Shown here piece by piece: positions 1-5,001 of a stretch of DNA of 5,261 nt (its first letter is position 1; every line of letters begins with the position of its first letter). Both the position numbers and the translations under genes were made by a program. The notes beneath the pieces are model-generated. The model saw nothing but the letters and a program-made list of their open reading frames with translations. It searched no databases and was not told the DNA's origin. The DNA is taken from assembly GCA_021845945.1 (NCBI GenBank), contig JAJZRD010000252.1, forward strand, positions 1 to 5,261, written 5' to 3'. This DNA comes from Chloroflexota bacterium. GTDB lineage: Bacteria; Chloroflexota; UBA6077.

Positions 1-669
1 GTGATCGCCACCTCCAGCGCTGCAGCGGCCGTCTATCTGGGGAACCGCATCACCAACCTCCGACTGGGGATCACCCTGGAGACTGCCACCACCGTCGGGG
101 GCATGCTGGGCGGGCTCACGGCCATATCCCTGGGTCGCGAGCTGTTGACCATCATCTTCGCGGCGTCGCTCTTCGTCACCGCTGGGGCGATGGCCCGGCG
201 GCAGGAGGAGCAGGCGCCGGTGCCTCGGGAACGGGGGGAGGGGGAGCTGGGGGGCCACTTCTACGATCCCAGCCTTCGACGACAGGTTCGCTATCGGGTC
301 TACCGGCTCCCTCTGGGACTGGGGCTGAGCCTCGTGGCGGGCTTCACCTCGGGATTGCTGGGGATAGGGGGCGGTGTGGTCAAGGTGCCCACCATGGTGC
401 TGGGGATGAGGGTGCCGGTCAAGGCGGCCACGGCCACCAGCAACTTCATGATCGGGGTCACCGCGGTCGCCAGCGCTTACATCTACTACGCCCACGGCTT
501 CGTGAACGCCCCGATTACGGCCGCCGTGGCCATCGGGGTGTTCCTGGGGTCGCTGGCCGGAGCCCGGTGGGCTCCCTACCTCCGCGGCATCGTCTTGACC
601 CGCGGTCTCGCCCTGCTGTTGGCCGGCGTGGGGATCCTGATGCTGCTTCGGGCGCTGGGGTGGTACTGA
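1..669 (+). CDS. TauE/SafE (TSUP) family membrane anion exporter, 5'-truncated by the window edge
   Basis: Probable membrane permease of the TauE/SafE (TSUP, sulfite exporter) family, which moves sulfite, organosulfonates or other anions across the inner membrane; the substrate here cannot be read from sequence. TSUP proteins carry two copies of a glycine-rich repeat. The second is clear at residues 114-130 (GFTSGLLGIGGGVVKVP), followed by the usual KAATATSNFMIG at 141-152. The window opens on ATSSAAAAVYLGN, which looks like the equivalent ATS segment of the first repeat, so roughly 40-60 N-terminal residues including the first GIGGG motif lie upstream. The GTG at base 1 is therefore probably an internal valine. 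Hydrophobic spans lie near residues 30-62, 103-121, 148-163, 170-188 and 200-218, with a charged loop at 65-100. The stop overlaps the start of the DUF1634 gene (TGATG), implying one transcript. Family assignment is firm, substrate unknown. Confidence 0.9.
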   Translation: MIATSSAAAAVYLGNRITNLRLGITLETATTVGGMLGGLTAISLGRELLTIIFAASLFVTAGAMARRQEEQAPVPRERGEGELGGHFYDPSLRRQVRYRVYRLPLGLGLSLVAGFTSGLLGIGGGVVKVPTMVLGMRVPVKAATATSNFMIGVTAVASAYIYYAHGFVNAPITAAVAIGVFLGSLAGARWAPYLRGIVLTRGLALLLAGVGILMLLRALGWY

Positions 670-1013
670 TGGAGCAGCGAGAGGGGCGGCTGGACGACCT
701 GGTGGGGCGGTTGCTGATTGTTGGGGCCGGTGTGGGGCTGCTGGCCATGGCCGTGGGGCTGGGACTGTACCTGGCCCTCCCCGCTGCCGCGCGCCCGACG
801 GGCGGCTCTCCCCAGGGGCTGCCGGCCGGGGTTGGGACGGGTAACCCCGTCGACGTAATCAACCTGGGGATTCTGATCCTGATGGCGACCCCAGTGGCGC
901 GGGTGGCCGCGTTGGTGGCGGGCTTTCTCTGGGAGGGGAGAACCCGCTTCGCCCTGGTCTCCCTCCTGGTGCTGGCGATGCTGTTCACCAGCTTCATCGT
1001 CATCGGCGGCTGA
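669..1013 (+). CDS. DUF1634 family small integral membrane protein
   Basis: A 114-residue membrane protein of unknown function. Three hydrophobic segments are visible at about residues 11-37, 62-88 and 94-112. The middle one carries LGILILMATPVARVA (66-80), the hallmark of DUF1634. Between the first two is a Pro/Gly-rich loop (38-60). DUF1634 genes are often found directly after TauE/SafE genes, as here, so a subunit or accessory role for that exporter is a reasonable inference, not something shown. I chose the ATG at 669 because it overlaps the upstream stop as TGATG, typical of translational coupling, and gives the usual family length. The same frame is open back to 567, but that part is antisense-like sequence inside the TauE gene and lacks family features. 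The last 14 bases overlap the convergent isomerase-like gene. Confidence 0.88.
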   Translation: MEQREGRLDDLVGRLLIVGAGVGLLAMAVGLGLYLALPAAARPTGGSPQGLPAGVGTGNPVDVINLGILILMATPVARVAALVAGFLWEGRTRFALVSLLVLAMLFTSFIVIGG

Positions 1014-1893
1014 CCTGGCGGAATCGATCCAGGCGGAAGATCATCCCCTCCAGCTCGGCCTTGCTCTCCTCGAGGGCGGTGACCTGGTCCGGCTCCTCCA
1101 GCTCCATCTCCAGCATGCCGTCGTAACCGACCGACTGGAGCTCCGCCAGGAAGGGCTGGAAGTCGATGACCCCGCGGCCGAGGGCCCGGTGATCCCTCCA
1201 GTCCGACAGATCGACGTCGTGGAGGTGGCAGTGGACGATCAGGATCCCCAGCTGCCTGGTGACGTCCATCAGCCGTTCGTTCATCTGCGCCGCACCGGCC
1301 GGGGTCTCCCAGAGCTCCGGCTCCACGTAGCGGGACATGTGGCCGGTGTCGATGGTGGCGCCCACACCGTAATGCCCCACGGCCTCCAGCAGGTCGACGA
1401 ACTGGTCCACCTTGTTGGGAAAGCCGGTCTCCAGGCCGATGCGCACCCCTCGCTCCAGGGCGTAGTCCCCCAGGGTCCGGAAGGTGGCCACCATGTCTCC
1501 CCAATAGTCGGTCGCTGGGAAGTTGGGTCGGGCGTTGGCGTGGACGATCACCACCGGCGCCTTGAGGTACTGGGCGGCCTCGATGGACTCCTTGACCCTC
1601 TCCAGGGAGAGCTGCGCCAGCCGAGGATCGTAGGTGAAGAGGGGTAGGTCGGCGAAGGGCGCGTGGATCGCCAGCCGGTCGAAACCGGAGGTTAGCTTCT
1701 TCAGCTCCATCCGCTCGGCGTTGCTCAGCTGCCGGAACCAGAAGCCCGCCAGGTCGCCGTAGCCGTGCCGGGTGCCGGGAAAGCCCAGGAGGGTGAGTCC
1801 GTGAAACCCCAACTGGCGGATCGAGTTGACGGCCTCCTCCAGGGAGAGACCCGCCAGGCACGAGTTGTTGGCGCCTACCTGCTCGATCCTCAT
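1000..1893 (-). CDS. sugar phosphate isomerase/epimerase-like TIM-barrel protein (AP endonuclease family 2 fold)
   Basis: A 297-residue cytoplasmic protein of the xylose isomerase-like TIM-barrel superfamily, which contains sugar epimerases, inosose dehydratases and endonuclease IV. Expected metal-site motifs occur in order: RLAIHAPF (H77), VVIVHAN (H118), IGLETG (E155), ATIDTGH (D182, H185), HCHLHDVD (H221/H223/H225, D226), a DHRALGRGVIDF loop (234-245) and LEMELEEPD (E262-E266). The GRGxIDF loop and the D-x-G-H motif are usual for the sugar isomerase/epimerase branch. The length is typical. The start is supported by AAAGGAGTGG placed 6 nt upstream of the ATG. No metabolic neighbour indicates a substrate: the gene faces an anion exporter tail-to-tail and lies divergent from lgt. 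An endonuclease IV role is less likely because the characteristic Nfo signatures are absent. Fold and metal site are confident; the reaction is unknown. Confidence 0.85.
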   Translation of the reverse strand: MRIEQVGANNSCLAGLSLEEAVNSIRQLGFHGLTLLGFPGTRHGYGDLAGFWFRQLSNAERMELKKLTSGFDRLAIHAPFADLPLFTYDPRLAQLSLERVKESIEAAQYLKAPVVIVHANARPNFPATDYWGDMVATFRTLGDYALERGVRIGLETGFPNKVDQFVDLLEAVGHYGVGATIDTGHMSRYVEPELWETPAGAAQMNERLMDVTRQLGILIVHCHLHDVDLSDWRDHRALGRGVIDFQPFLAELQSVGYDGMLEMELEEPDQVTALEESKAELEGMIFRLDRFRQVSRR

Positions 1894-1899
1894 CGATAG

Positions 1900-1909
1900 C
1901 CACTCCTTT
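1900..1909 (-). promoter_or_regulatory. strong Shine-Dalgarno of the isomerase-like gene
   Basis: Reading the minus strand, AAAGGAGTGG lies 6 nt before the ATG whose A is at 1893. This near-consensus ribosome binding site fixes the start. The same ten bases at the same spacing precede the AI-2E gene further right. Confidence 0.8.
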
Positions 1910-2147
1910 GTACCATCGAGGGCGCGGCGGGCGTGGCCCGCCTGCCCGCGGCTTCATGCCGCATCGTGCCACGGGATTTAGCACCGTTTGTGCCAGTGGG
2001 GCGGACGTCACGAGGCCTGGCTCGCCCGGGTCCCGGCCGGCACCGGCGCGCTGCCGTCGGTGGGCAAGATGTGCCCGACTCGCGGGCCGTGCCGCGCCAA
2101 CGTGAGTGGCCGGCATCTCGATCGTTCCCATCTCACTCCAGGGCGGG

Positions 2148-2177
2148 TGGACGGGAGGGGGAGGAGACCACTATAAT
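2148..2177 (+). promoter_or_regulatory. candidate sigma-70-type promoter for lgt
   Basis: A perfect -10 hexamer TATAAT (2172-2177) stands out in very GC-rich surroundings. TGGACG (2148-2153) matches four of six bases of the -35 consensus with an 18-base spacer, which is a polypurine run. Transcription would start near 2184, leaving a ~36-base leader with GGGAG at 2206-2210, nine bases before the lgt ATG. Position and spacing fit well; no experimental support. Confidence 0.6.
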
Positions 2178-2219
2178 TCCCTATCCGACGTAAAGTGACA
2201 ACTACGGGAGCGAAAAGGG

Positions 2220-3080
2220 ATGCCTGGCTTCATCGTCATCGACATCAACCCGATTCTGGCGCAGATTGGGCCCCTCGCCGTCCGGTGGTACGGGCTCATG
2301 TACGACGTGGGGATCATCGTGGGACTGCTGGTGGCCTACCCCTATGCCCGGCAGCGGGGCCTCAGCGACGACGACATCTGGGCGGCCGTTTGGCCCTCGA
2401 TCGTGGCCGGCTTCATCGGCGCGCGGCTCTACTTCGTCCTGCAGCAGCCCCTGGGCCCCTACCTGTCCGAGCCCTGGCGCATCATCGCCACCTGGGAAGG
2501 CGGCATGGCCTTCTACGGCGCCATCTTCGGGGTCGTCATCGCCCTGGCGGTGGTTGCCCGGCGGCGGAAGATGTCTCTCTGGACCATCTTCGATGCAGGG
2601 GTGCTGTTCGCCGTGGTGGGCCAGGCCTTCGGCCGCGTCGGGAACATCATCAACGGCGACATCGTCGGGGCGGCGACGACGCTCCCCTGGGGCTTCGTGT
2701 ACCAGCACCCCAACTCCTTCGTGGCCGACCACACCGTTGCGTACCAGCCGGCGGCGGTCTACGAGCTGACGTTCAACCTCGCCCTGTTCGGCCTGTTGTG
2801 GTTCCTGCGCCACCGGATGCCCAGGCCGGGCCTGCTGTTCAGCGTCTATCTGGCGGGGTACTCCTTCGGCCAGTTCGCGCTCTTCTTCCTGCGGGCCTCG
2901 GAGCCGGTGGTGGCCCTGGGGCTGAAGCAGGCCCAGCTCACGGCGCTGGTGGTACTGCTGGCCGCTGGGGCGCTGGCCTGGTGGCTGCTGACCCACCCCG
3001 ACGAGAGGGCTTCAGGTCGCGGGGAGCTTCGCTCGGCACCCAAGGGGCCGAGCCGGCTGGAGCCGAAGCGCCGCCGTTAA
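2220..3080 (+). CDS. lgt: prolipoprotein diacylglyceryl transferase (Lgt)
   Basis: Inner-membrane enzyme that transfers a diacylglyceryl group from phosphatidylglycerol to the lipobox cysteine of prolipoproteins, the first step of lipoprotein maturation. The 286-residue length and multi-span hydrophobic profile fit the family. Motifs include VRWYGLMY (21-28), WEGGMAFYG (92-100), the Lgt signature GRVGNIINGDIVG (138-150) and YQPAAVYE (175-182). Mapping by motif to E. coli Lgt, the Tyr, Asn and Gly reported as absolutely required correspond to Y24, N142 and G150, and Arg143 to R139. Several other usually conserved positions differ: Asp147 for Glu151, Tyr99 for His103 (also seen in Gram-positive enzymes), and, near the C-terminus, Gln218 and Phe222 where most homologues have the Arg/Glu of an R-x-x-x-E pattern. 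The C-terminal ~26 residues are a hydrophilic, basic tail. The start is supported by GGGAG nine bases upstream and the promoter before it. Family is firm; activity is inferred. Confidence 0.93.
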   Translation: MPGFIVIDINPILAQIGPLAVRWYGLMYDVGIIVGLLVAYPYARQRGLSDDDIWAAVWPSIVAGFIGARLYFVLQQPLGPYLSEPWRIIATWEGGMAFYGAIFGVVIALAVVARRRKMSLWTIFDAGVLFAVVGQAFGRVGNIINGDIVGAATTLPWGFVYQHPNSFVADHTVAYQPAAVYELTFNLALFGLLWFLRHRMPRPGLLFSVYLAGYSFGQFALFFLRASEPVVALGLKQAQLTALVVLLAAGALAWWLLTHPDERASGRGELRSAPKGPSRLEPKRRR

Positions 3081-3115
3081 GAGCTGTCTCGGCCAACCCG
3101 GCGGACGTTACCGCG

Positions 3116-3153
3116 GGGGCGAAGCATTCGACGCAGCGTGAATGCTTCGCCCC
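3116..3153. repeat. 14-bp-arm inverted repeat after lgt; possible terminator or dispersed palindromic repeat
   Basis: GGGGCGAAGCATTC (3116-3129) and its exact reverse complement (3140-3153) flank a 10-base spacer that contains ACGC/GCGT (3131-3139), so the dyad continues inward with one unpaired base. The hairpin starts 36 bases after the lgt stop and is followed by TAGGTTTTCTC, a weak T-tract offset by four bases. It may end lgt transcription. The unusually perfect arms and the GGGGCGAAGCATTC core also resemble short palindromic repeats dispersed between genes in several bacterial genomes. The dyad is directly visible; its function is inferred. Confidence 0.7.
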
Positions 3154-3200
3154 TAGGTTTTCTCCCGCCCAGGTACGCATCTTGCGCCCTCAGGGGCTTT

Positions 3201-3216
3201 TCCGGCTCGAGCCGGA
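3201..3216. repeat. 16-bp perfect palindrome
   Basis: TCCGGCTCGAGCCGGA is its own reverse complement. As RNA it could fold into a 6-bp stem with a UCGA loop. It has no T-tract after it on the plus strand (TTTT precedes it), so it is a poor terminator. A protein-binding dyad or part of a folded leader for the next gene is possible. Confidence 0.5.
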
Positions 3217-3224
3217 GCAGGGGC

Positions 3225-3274
3225 AGCGCGGCTCCCAGGGCAAACGGTGCTGTTTGGCGATACGGAGCCGCGCT
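3225..3274 (+). promoter_or_regulatory. structured leader upstream of the L,D-transpeptidase (two nested stems)
   Basis: Outer arms AGCGCGGCTCC (3225-3235) and GGAGCCGCGCT (3264-3274) are perfect 11-base reverse complements. Inside them CAAAC (3241-3245) and GTTTG (3252-3256) pair around a six-base loop. The element ends 18 bases before the GGGGGAG ribosome binding site of the downstream gene. GCTCC at 3231-3235 could instead pair with GGAGC at 3214-3218, so two exclusive folds can be drawn. No known riboswitch class is recognised. It may be an RNA regulator, an attenuator or a dispersed palindromic repeat. Confidence 0.4.
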
Positions 3275-3304
3275 CCCTGCATCAAACCGAACGGGGGAGA
3301 TGCG

Positions 3305-3787
3305 ATGAGAGTTCGGCTTCAATTGGCGACGGTCGCCCTGTTGGCCTTTCTCGTCTCGGTCTTCCTGCCCATGGCCGGACCGGCGCACGCGCAGGGGTCG
3401 GGACGCTGGATAGAGGTGGATACCAGCGAGGGGGTGGCCTACGCCATCGAGAATGGTCAGGTGGTCTACACAGCCCTGGCCACGGTGGGGACGCCCAGCT
3501 ACCCAACGCCGAAGGGTACTTTCGCCGTCTTCCGGCGGGTGTACGACGAGACCATGGATTCCAGCACCATAGGGATCCCTCGCGGCGCTCCTGGCGGCTA
3601 TTACCTGACGGGGGTGCTGTACACCCAGTACTTCTACGGAGGGGCGGCTCTCCACTACAACTACTGGTCTCCACCGGAGGCCTTCGGTAGTGCCGCTGGC
3701 AGCCACGGCTGCGTGGGGTTGATGCTAGGTGATGCGGCATTCTTCTGGGACTTCGCGGACATCGGCACTCCGGTGATCGTGTATTGA
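3305..3787 (+). CDS. secreted minimal L,D-transpeptidase (YkuD domain)
   Basis: A 160-residue exported enzyme expected to act on peptidoglycan, forming 3-3 crosslinks or attaching proteins through a Cys acyl-enzyme. Residues 1-29 are a clear signal peptide: MRVRL, a hydrophobic core, then AHA before Gln30 as the likely signal peptidase I site. The rest is almost entirely the YkuD domain: RWIEVDTSEGVAYAIENGQV (34-53), TPKGTFAVF (68-76), ALHYNYW (115-121, His117) and the catalytic SHGCVGL (133-139, Cys136, His134). His117 to the SHGC motif is spaced as in the family. The residue after SHGCV is usually Arg or Asn; here it is Gly138. There is no LysM, peptidoglycan-binding or Ig-like domain. The ATG at 3305 follows GGGGGAG by five bases. 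The frame is open upstream, but the signal peptide and ribosome binding site exclude a longer protein. The gene may share lgt's transcript if the intervening hairpins do not terminate it. Confidence 0.9.
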   Translation: MRVRLQLATVALLAFLVSVFLPMAGPAHAQGSGRWIEVDTSEGVAYAIENGQVVYTALATVGTPSYPTPKGTFAVFRRVYDETMDSSTIGIPRGAPGGYYLTGVLYTQYFYGGAALHYNYWSPPEAFGSAAGSHGCVGLMLGDAAFFWDFADIGTPVIVY

Positions 3788-3863
3788 CGTTGGGGTTGGG
3801 AGGAGCTGTCTGCGATGGCTTCTCCCTCCCCAGCGTCGGAGGTCACGGGTCCAACCCCGAACG
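3788..3863. terminator. long imperfect hairpin between convergent genes, possible bidirectional terminator
   Basis: CGTTGGGGTTGG (3788-3799) pairs with CCAACCCC-G-AACG (3851-3863), 12 pairs with a single bulged G. It fills the gap between the L,D-transpeptidase stop (3787) and the AI-2E stop (3866). Inside it GGGAGGAG (3798-3805) can pair with CTCCCTCCC (3822-3830) with one bulge, as a competing hairpin. Neither strand has a T-tract after the stem, so classic intrinsic termination is uncertain. The placement is what suggests the role. Confidence 0.4.
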
Positions 3864-3865
3864 AA

Positions 3866-4951
3866 CTACAGCGGGCGCCACCGATCGAAGGCGACCTTGA
3901 GAGCGGCCGCCACCGGAATGCCCAGAAGGGCGCCCAGCACGCCGCCGAGGGCCCCGCCCGCCAGCACGGCGAAGATGGCGACGGCCGGGTAGATCTCCAC
4001 CGCGCGGCCGATCACCGTTGGCATCACCAGTTGATCCTCCAGCTGCCTCAGCACCAGGTAGAAGAGGGCCACCGCCAGGGCGAGGCTGGTTCCGCCGTAG
4101 AAGAGCGCGACCACGGCGGCCAGGGTCGCCGCCAGGACGGGACCCAAGAAGGGGATGATCTCCAGGAAGCCACTGGCGATGGCGATGGGCAGCGAGTAGG
4201 GAAGGTGGAAGAGCAGCGACAGCCCGATCCAGGTGACGCCGGCCATCAGGATCACCAGGAACAGCAGCCCCCGGACGTAGCGGCCCAGCACCAGGTGGAT
4301 TTCGCTCCCCACGCTCCGGAGCTGTGGCCGGTGGTGCGGGGGGACCAGCCGAAGGATCGTTCCGGCGAACCGCTTGGGATCCAGCAGGAAGTAGAAGAGC
4401 AGCACCAGGGAGAGGAAGCCGTCCAGCGCTGCCTCCACCGCCGAGGCCGCCACGTGGATCGCCTGAGCCGGGGTTCCGAGGAAGTCCAGCAGGACACCGA
4501 GCAGGTAGGCGGCCACGCTGTTGGCGTCGATGACCTGCCCCAGGATGGCGAAGCTCTGGCCGCCGAAGAGTTGTATCAGCAGGTTGTTGAGGATGGCCGG
4601 GGTGTTGATGGCCAGCTCCCTGGTCTCGCGCACCAGCACCGGCTCCACCAGCCAGGCCAGGAGGGCCAGGGGGCCCAGCAGGATCAGGAGAAAGGCGAGA
4701 ACTGCCAGCACCCTGGGCAGGCGGGTCCGCTTCTCGACGTAGCCCACCACCGGGCTGAAGATGTAGGCCAGGGCTGCGCCGATGATGAAGGGTGGAAGGA
4801 TCTGGCGCACAGAAAAGAGAAACAGCCCGATGCCGGCCAGTAGGGCCGCGGTTACCCAGGGGGATTCCGGCTCCCGAAGAGGGTAAGGCTGCGGCTGCTC
4901 CGGCAGGGCGGGCTGGGCCGTCTCCTGGTGTGCTTCCGCACTCTCTGCCAT
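3866..4951 (-). CDS. AI-2E/PerM family membrane transporter
   Basis: A 361-residue inner-membrane protein of the AI-2E exporter (PerM/YdiK/TqsA) family. Members are proposed to export autoinducer-2 or to act as ion/solute exchangers; most are uncharacterised. Residues 1-30 are a hydrophilic, Gln/Glu/Pro-rich N-terminus. Two close hydrophobic segments follow at about 33-70 and 80-105, then an extramembrane stretch (105-160), further spans near 165-190, 225-250 and 252-300, and a C-terminal span. Family signatures include DPKRF (191-195), VLGRYVRGLL (221-230), LEIIPFLGP (263-271), and QLVMPTVIGRAVEIYPAVAI (307-326) running into the Gly-rich GGALGGVLGALLGIPVAAALKV (332-353). The start at 4951 is chosen because AAAGGAGTGG lies 6 nt upstream. 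A TTG at 4975 would add eight residues but would put the ribosome binding site inside the coding region. Substrate not predictable. Confidence 0.9.
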   Translation of the reverse strand: MAESAEAHQETAQPALPEQPQPYPLREPESPWVTAALLAGIGLFLFSVRQILPPFIIGAALAYIFSPVVGYVEKRTRLPRVLAVLAFLLILLGPLALLAWLVEPVLVRETRELAINTPAILNNLLIQLFGGQSFAILGQVIDANSVAAYLLGVLLDFLGTPAQAIHVAASAVEAALDGFLSLVLLFYFLLDPKRFAGTILRLVPPHHRPQLRSVGSEIHLVLGRYVRGLLFLVILMAGVTWIGLSLLFHLPYSLPIAIASGFLEIIPFLGPVLAATLAAVVALFYGGTSLALAVALFYLVLRQLEDQLVMPTVIGRAVEIYPAVAIFAVLAGGALGGVLGALLGIPVAAALKVAFDRWRPL

Positions 4952-4957
4952 GGGTGA

Positions 4958-4967
4958 CCACTCCTTT
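4958..4967 (-). promoter_or_regulatory. Shine-Dalgarno deciding the AI-2E gene start
   Basis: On the minus strand AAAGGAGTGG is followed after six bases by the ATG at 4951. It selects this ATG over the in-frame TTG at 4975. Confidence 0.8.
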
Positions 4968-4974
4968 CGGAGCA

Positions 4975-5001
4975 ATCATAACATTTGGGGTGCGCCGGCA
5001 A
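4975..5001 (-). promoter_or_regulatory. candidate promoter for the AI-2E family gene
   Basis: On the minus strand TATGAT (4975-4980, five of six to the -10 consensus) is preceded by TTGCCG (4996-5001, four of six to the -35 consensus). The spacer of 15 bases is shorter than the ideal 17. Transcription would begin near 4968, so the ribosome binding site would sit at the very 5' end of a ~17-base leader. The -35 abuts the compound repeat. Plausible but unproven. Confidence 0.4.

Larger units (their letters stand above)
1894..2219. other. divergent intergenic region between the isomerase-like gene and lgt
   Basis: About 326 bases without a convincing gene. Open frames cross it in several directions, but they have GC-rich, Arg/Pro/Ala-rich translations and no family features. 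The left two thirds hold short inverted repeats: GCGGC-TTCAT-GCCGC at 1948-1962, GCAC-CGTTT-GTGC at 1981-1993, and two overlapping, mutually exclusive 5-bp hairpins at 2062-2076 (GGGCA/TGCCC) and 2073-2087 (GCCCG/CGGGC). Any of these could be an operator or RNA element, but such stems are also expected by chance at this GC content. I found no good -10/-35 pair for the leftward gene. The right end holds the lgt promoter and ribosome binding site. Confidence 0.6.

Noticed and set aside
567..668. Upstream ATG at 567 for the DUF1634 protein
   Set aside because: It would overlap TauE by 100 bases with an Arg/Pro-rich extension. The coupled ATG at 669 gives the family-like N-terminus.
1000..1893. 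Endonuclease IV (nfo) assignment for the TIM-barrel protein
   Set aside because: It shares the fold and metal-ligand order, but lacks the typical Nfo signatures and has the GRGxIDF loop of sugar isomerase/epimerase relatives.
515..2131. Very long minus-strand open frame (538 codons) across TauE, DUF1634 and the isomerase-like gene
   Set aside because: It is out of frame with the isomerase-like gene, its translation is Arg/Pro/Gly-rich with no domain, and long antisense frames are expected at this GC content.
2202..2996. 264-codon minus-strand frame antisense to lgt
   Set aside because: Gln/Gly/His/Asp-rich translation without domain features, directly opposite the well-supported lgt.
3201..3304. 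Known c-di-AMP (ydaO-yuaA) riboswitch before the cell-wall enzyme
   Set aside because: I looked for its conserved stretches because it often precedes cell-wall genes, but the expected motifs are not visible.
2195..3787. Long plus-strand frame that could make the L,D-transpeptidase a 530-residue fusion
   Set aside because: The upstream part is the out-of-frame shadow of lgt. The transpeptidase has its own ribosome binding site, ATG at 3305 and signal peptide.
3815..4843. Gln/Glu-rich 342-codon plus-strand frame
   Set aside because: It lies antisense to the AI-2E gene, whose family motifs and ribosome binding site are clear. The composition is that of an antisense shadow of hydrophobic codons.
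4952..4975. TTG start at 4975 for the AI-2E gene
   Set aside because: It would place AAAGGAGTGG inside the coding sequence and has no ribosome binding site of its own. The ATG at 4951 is better supported.
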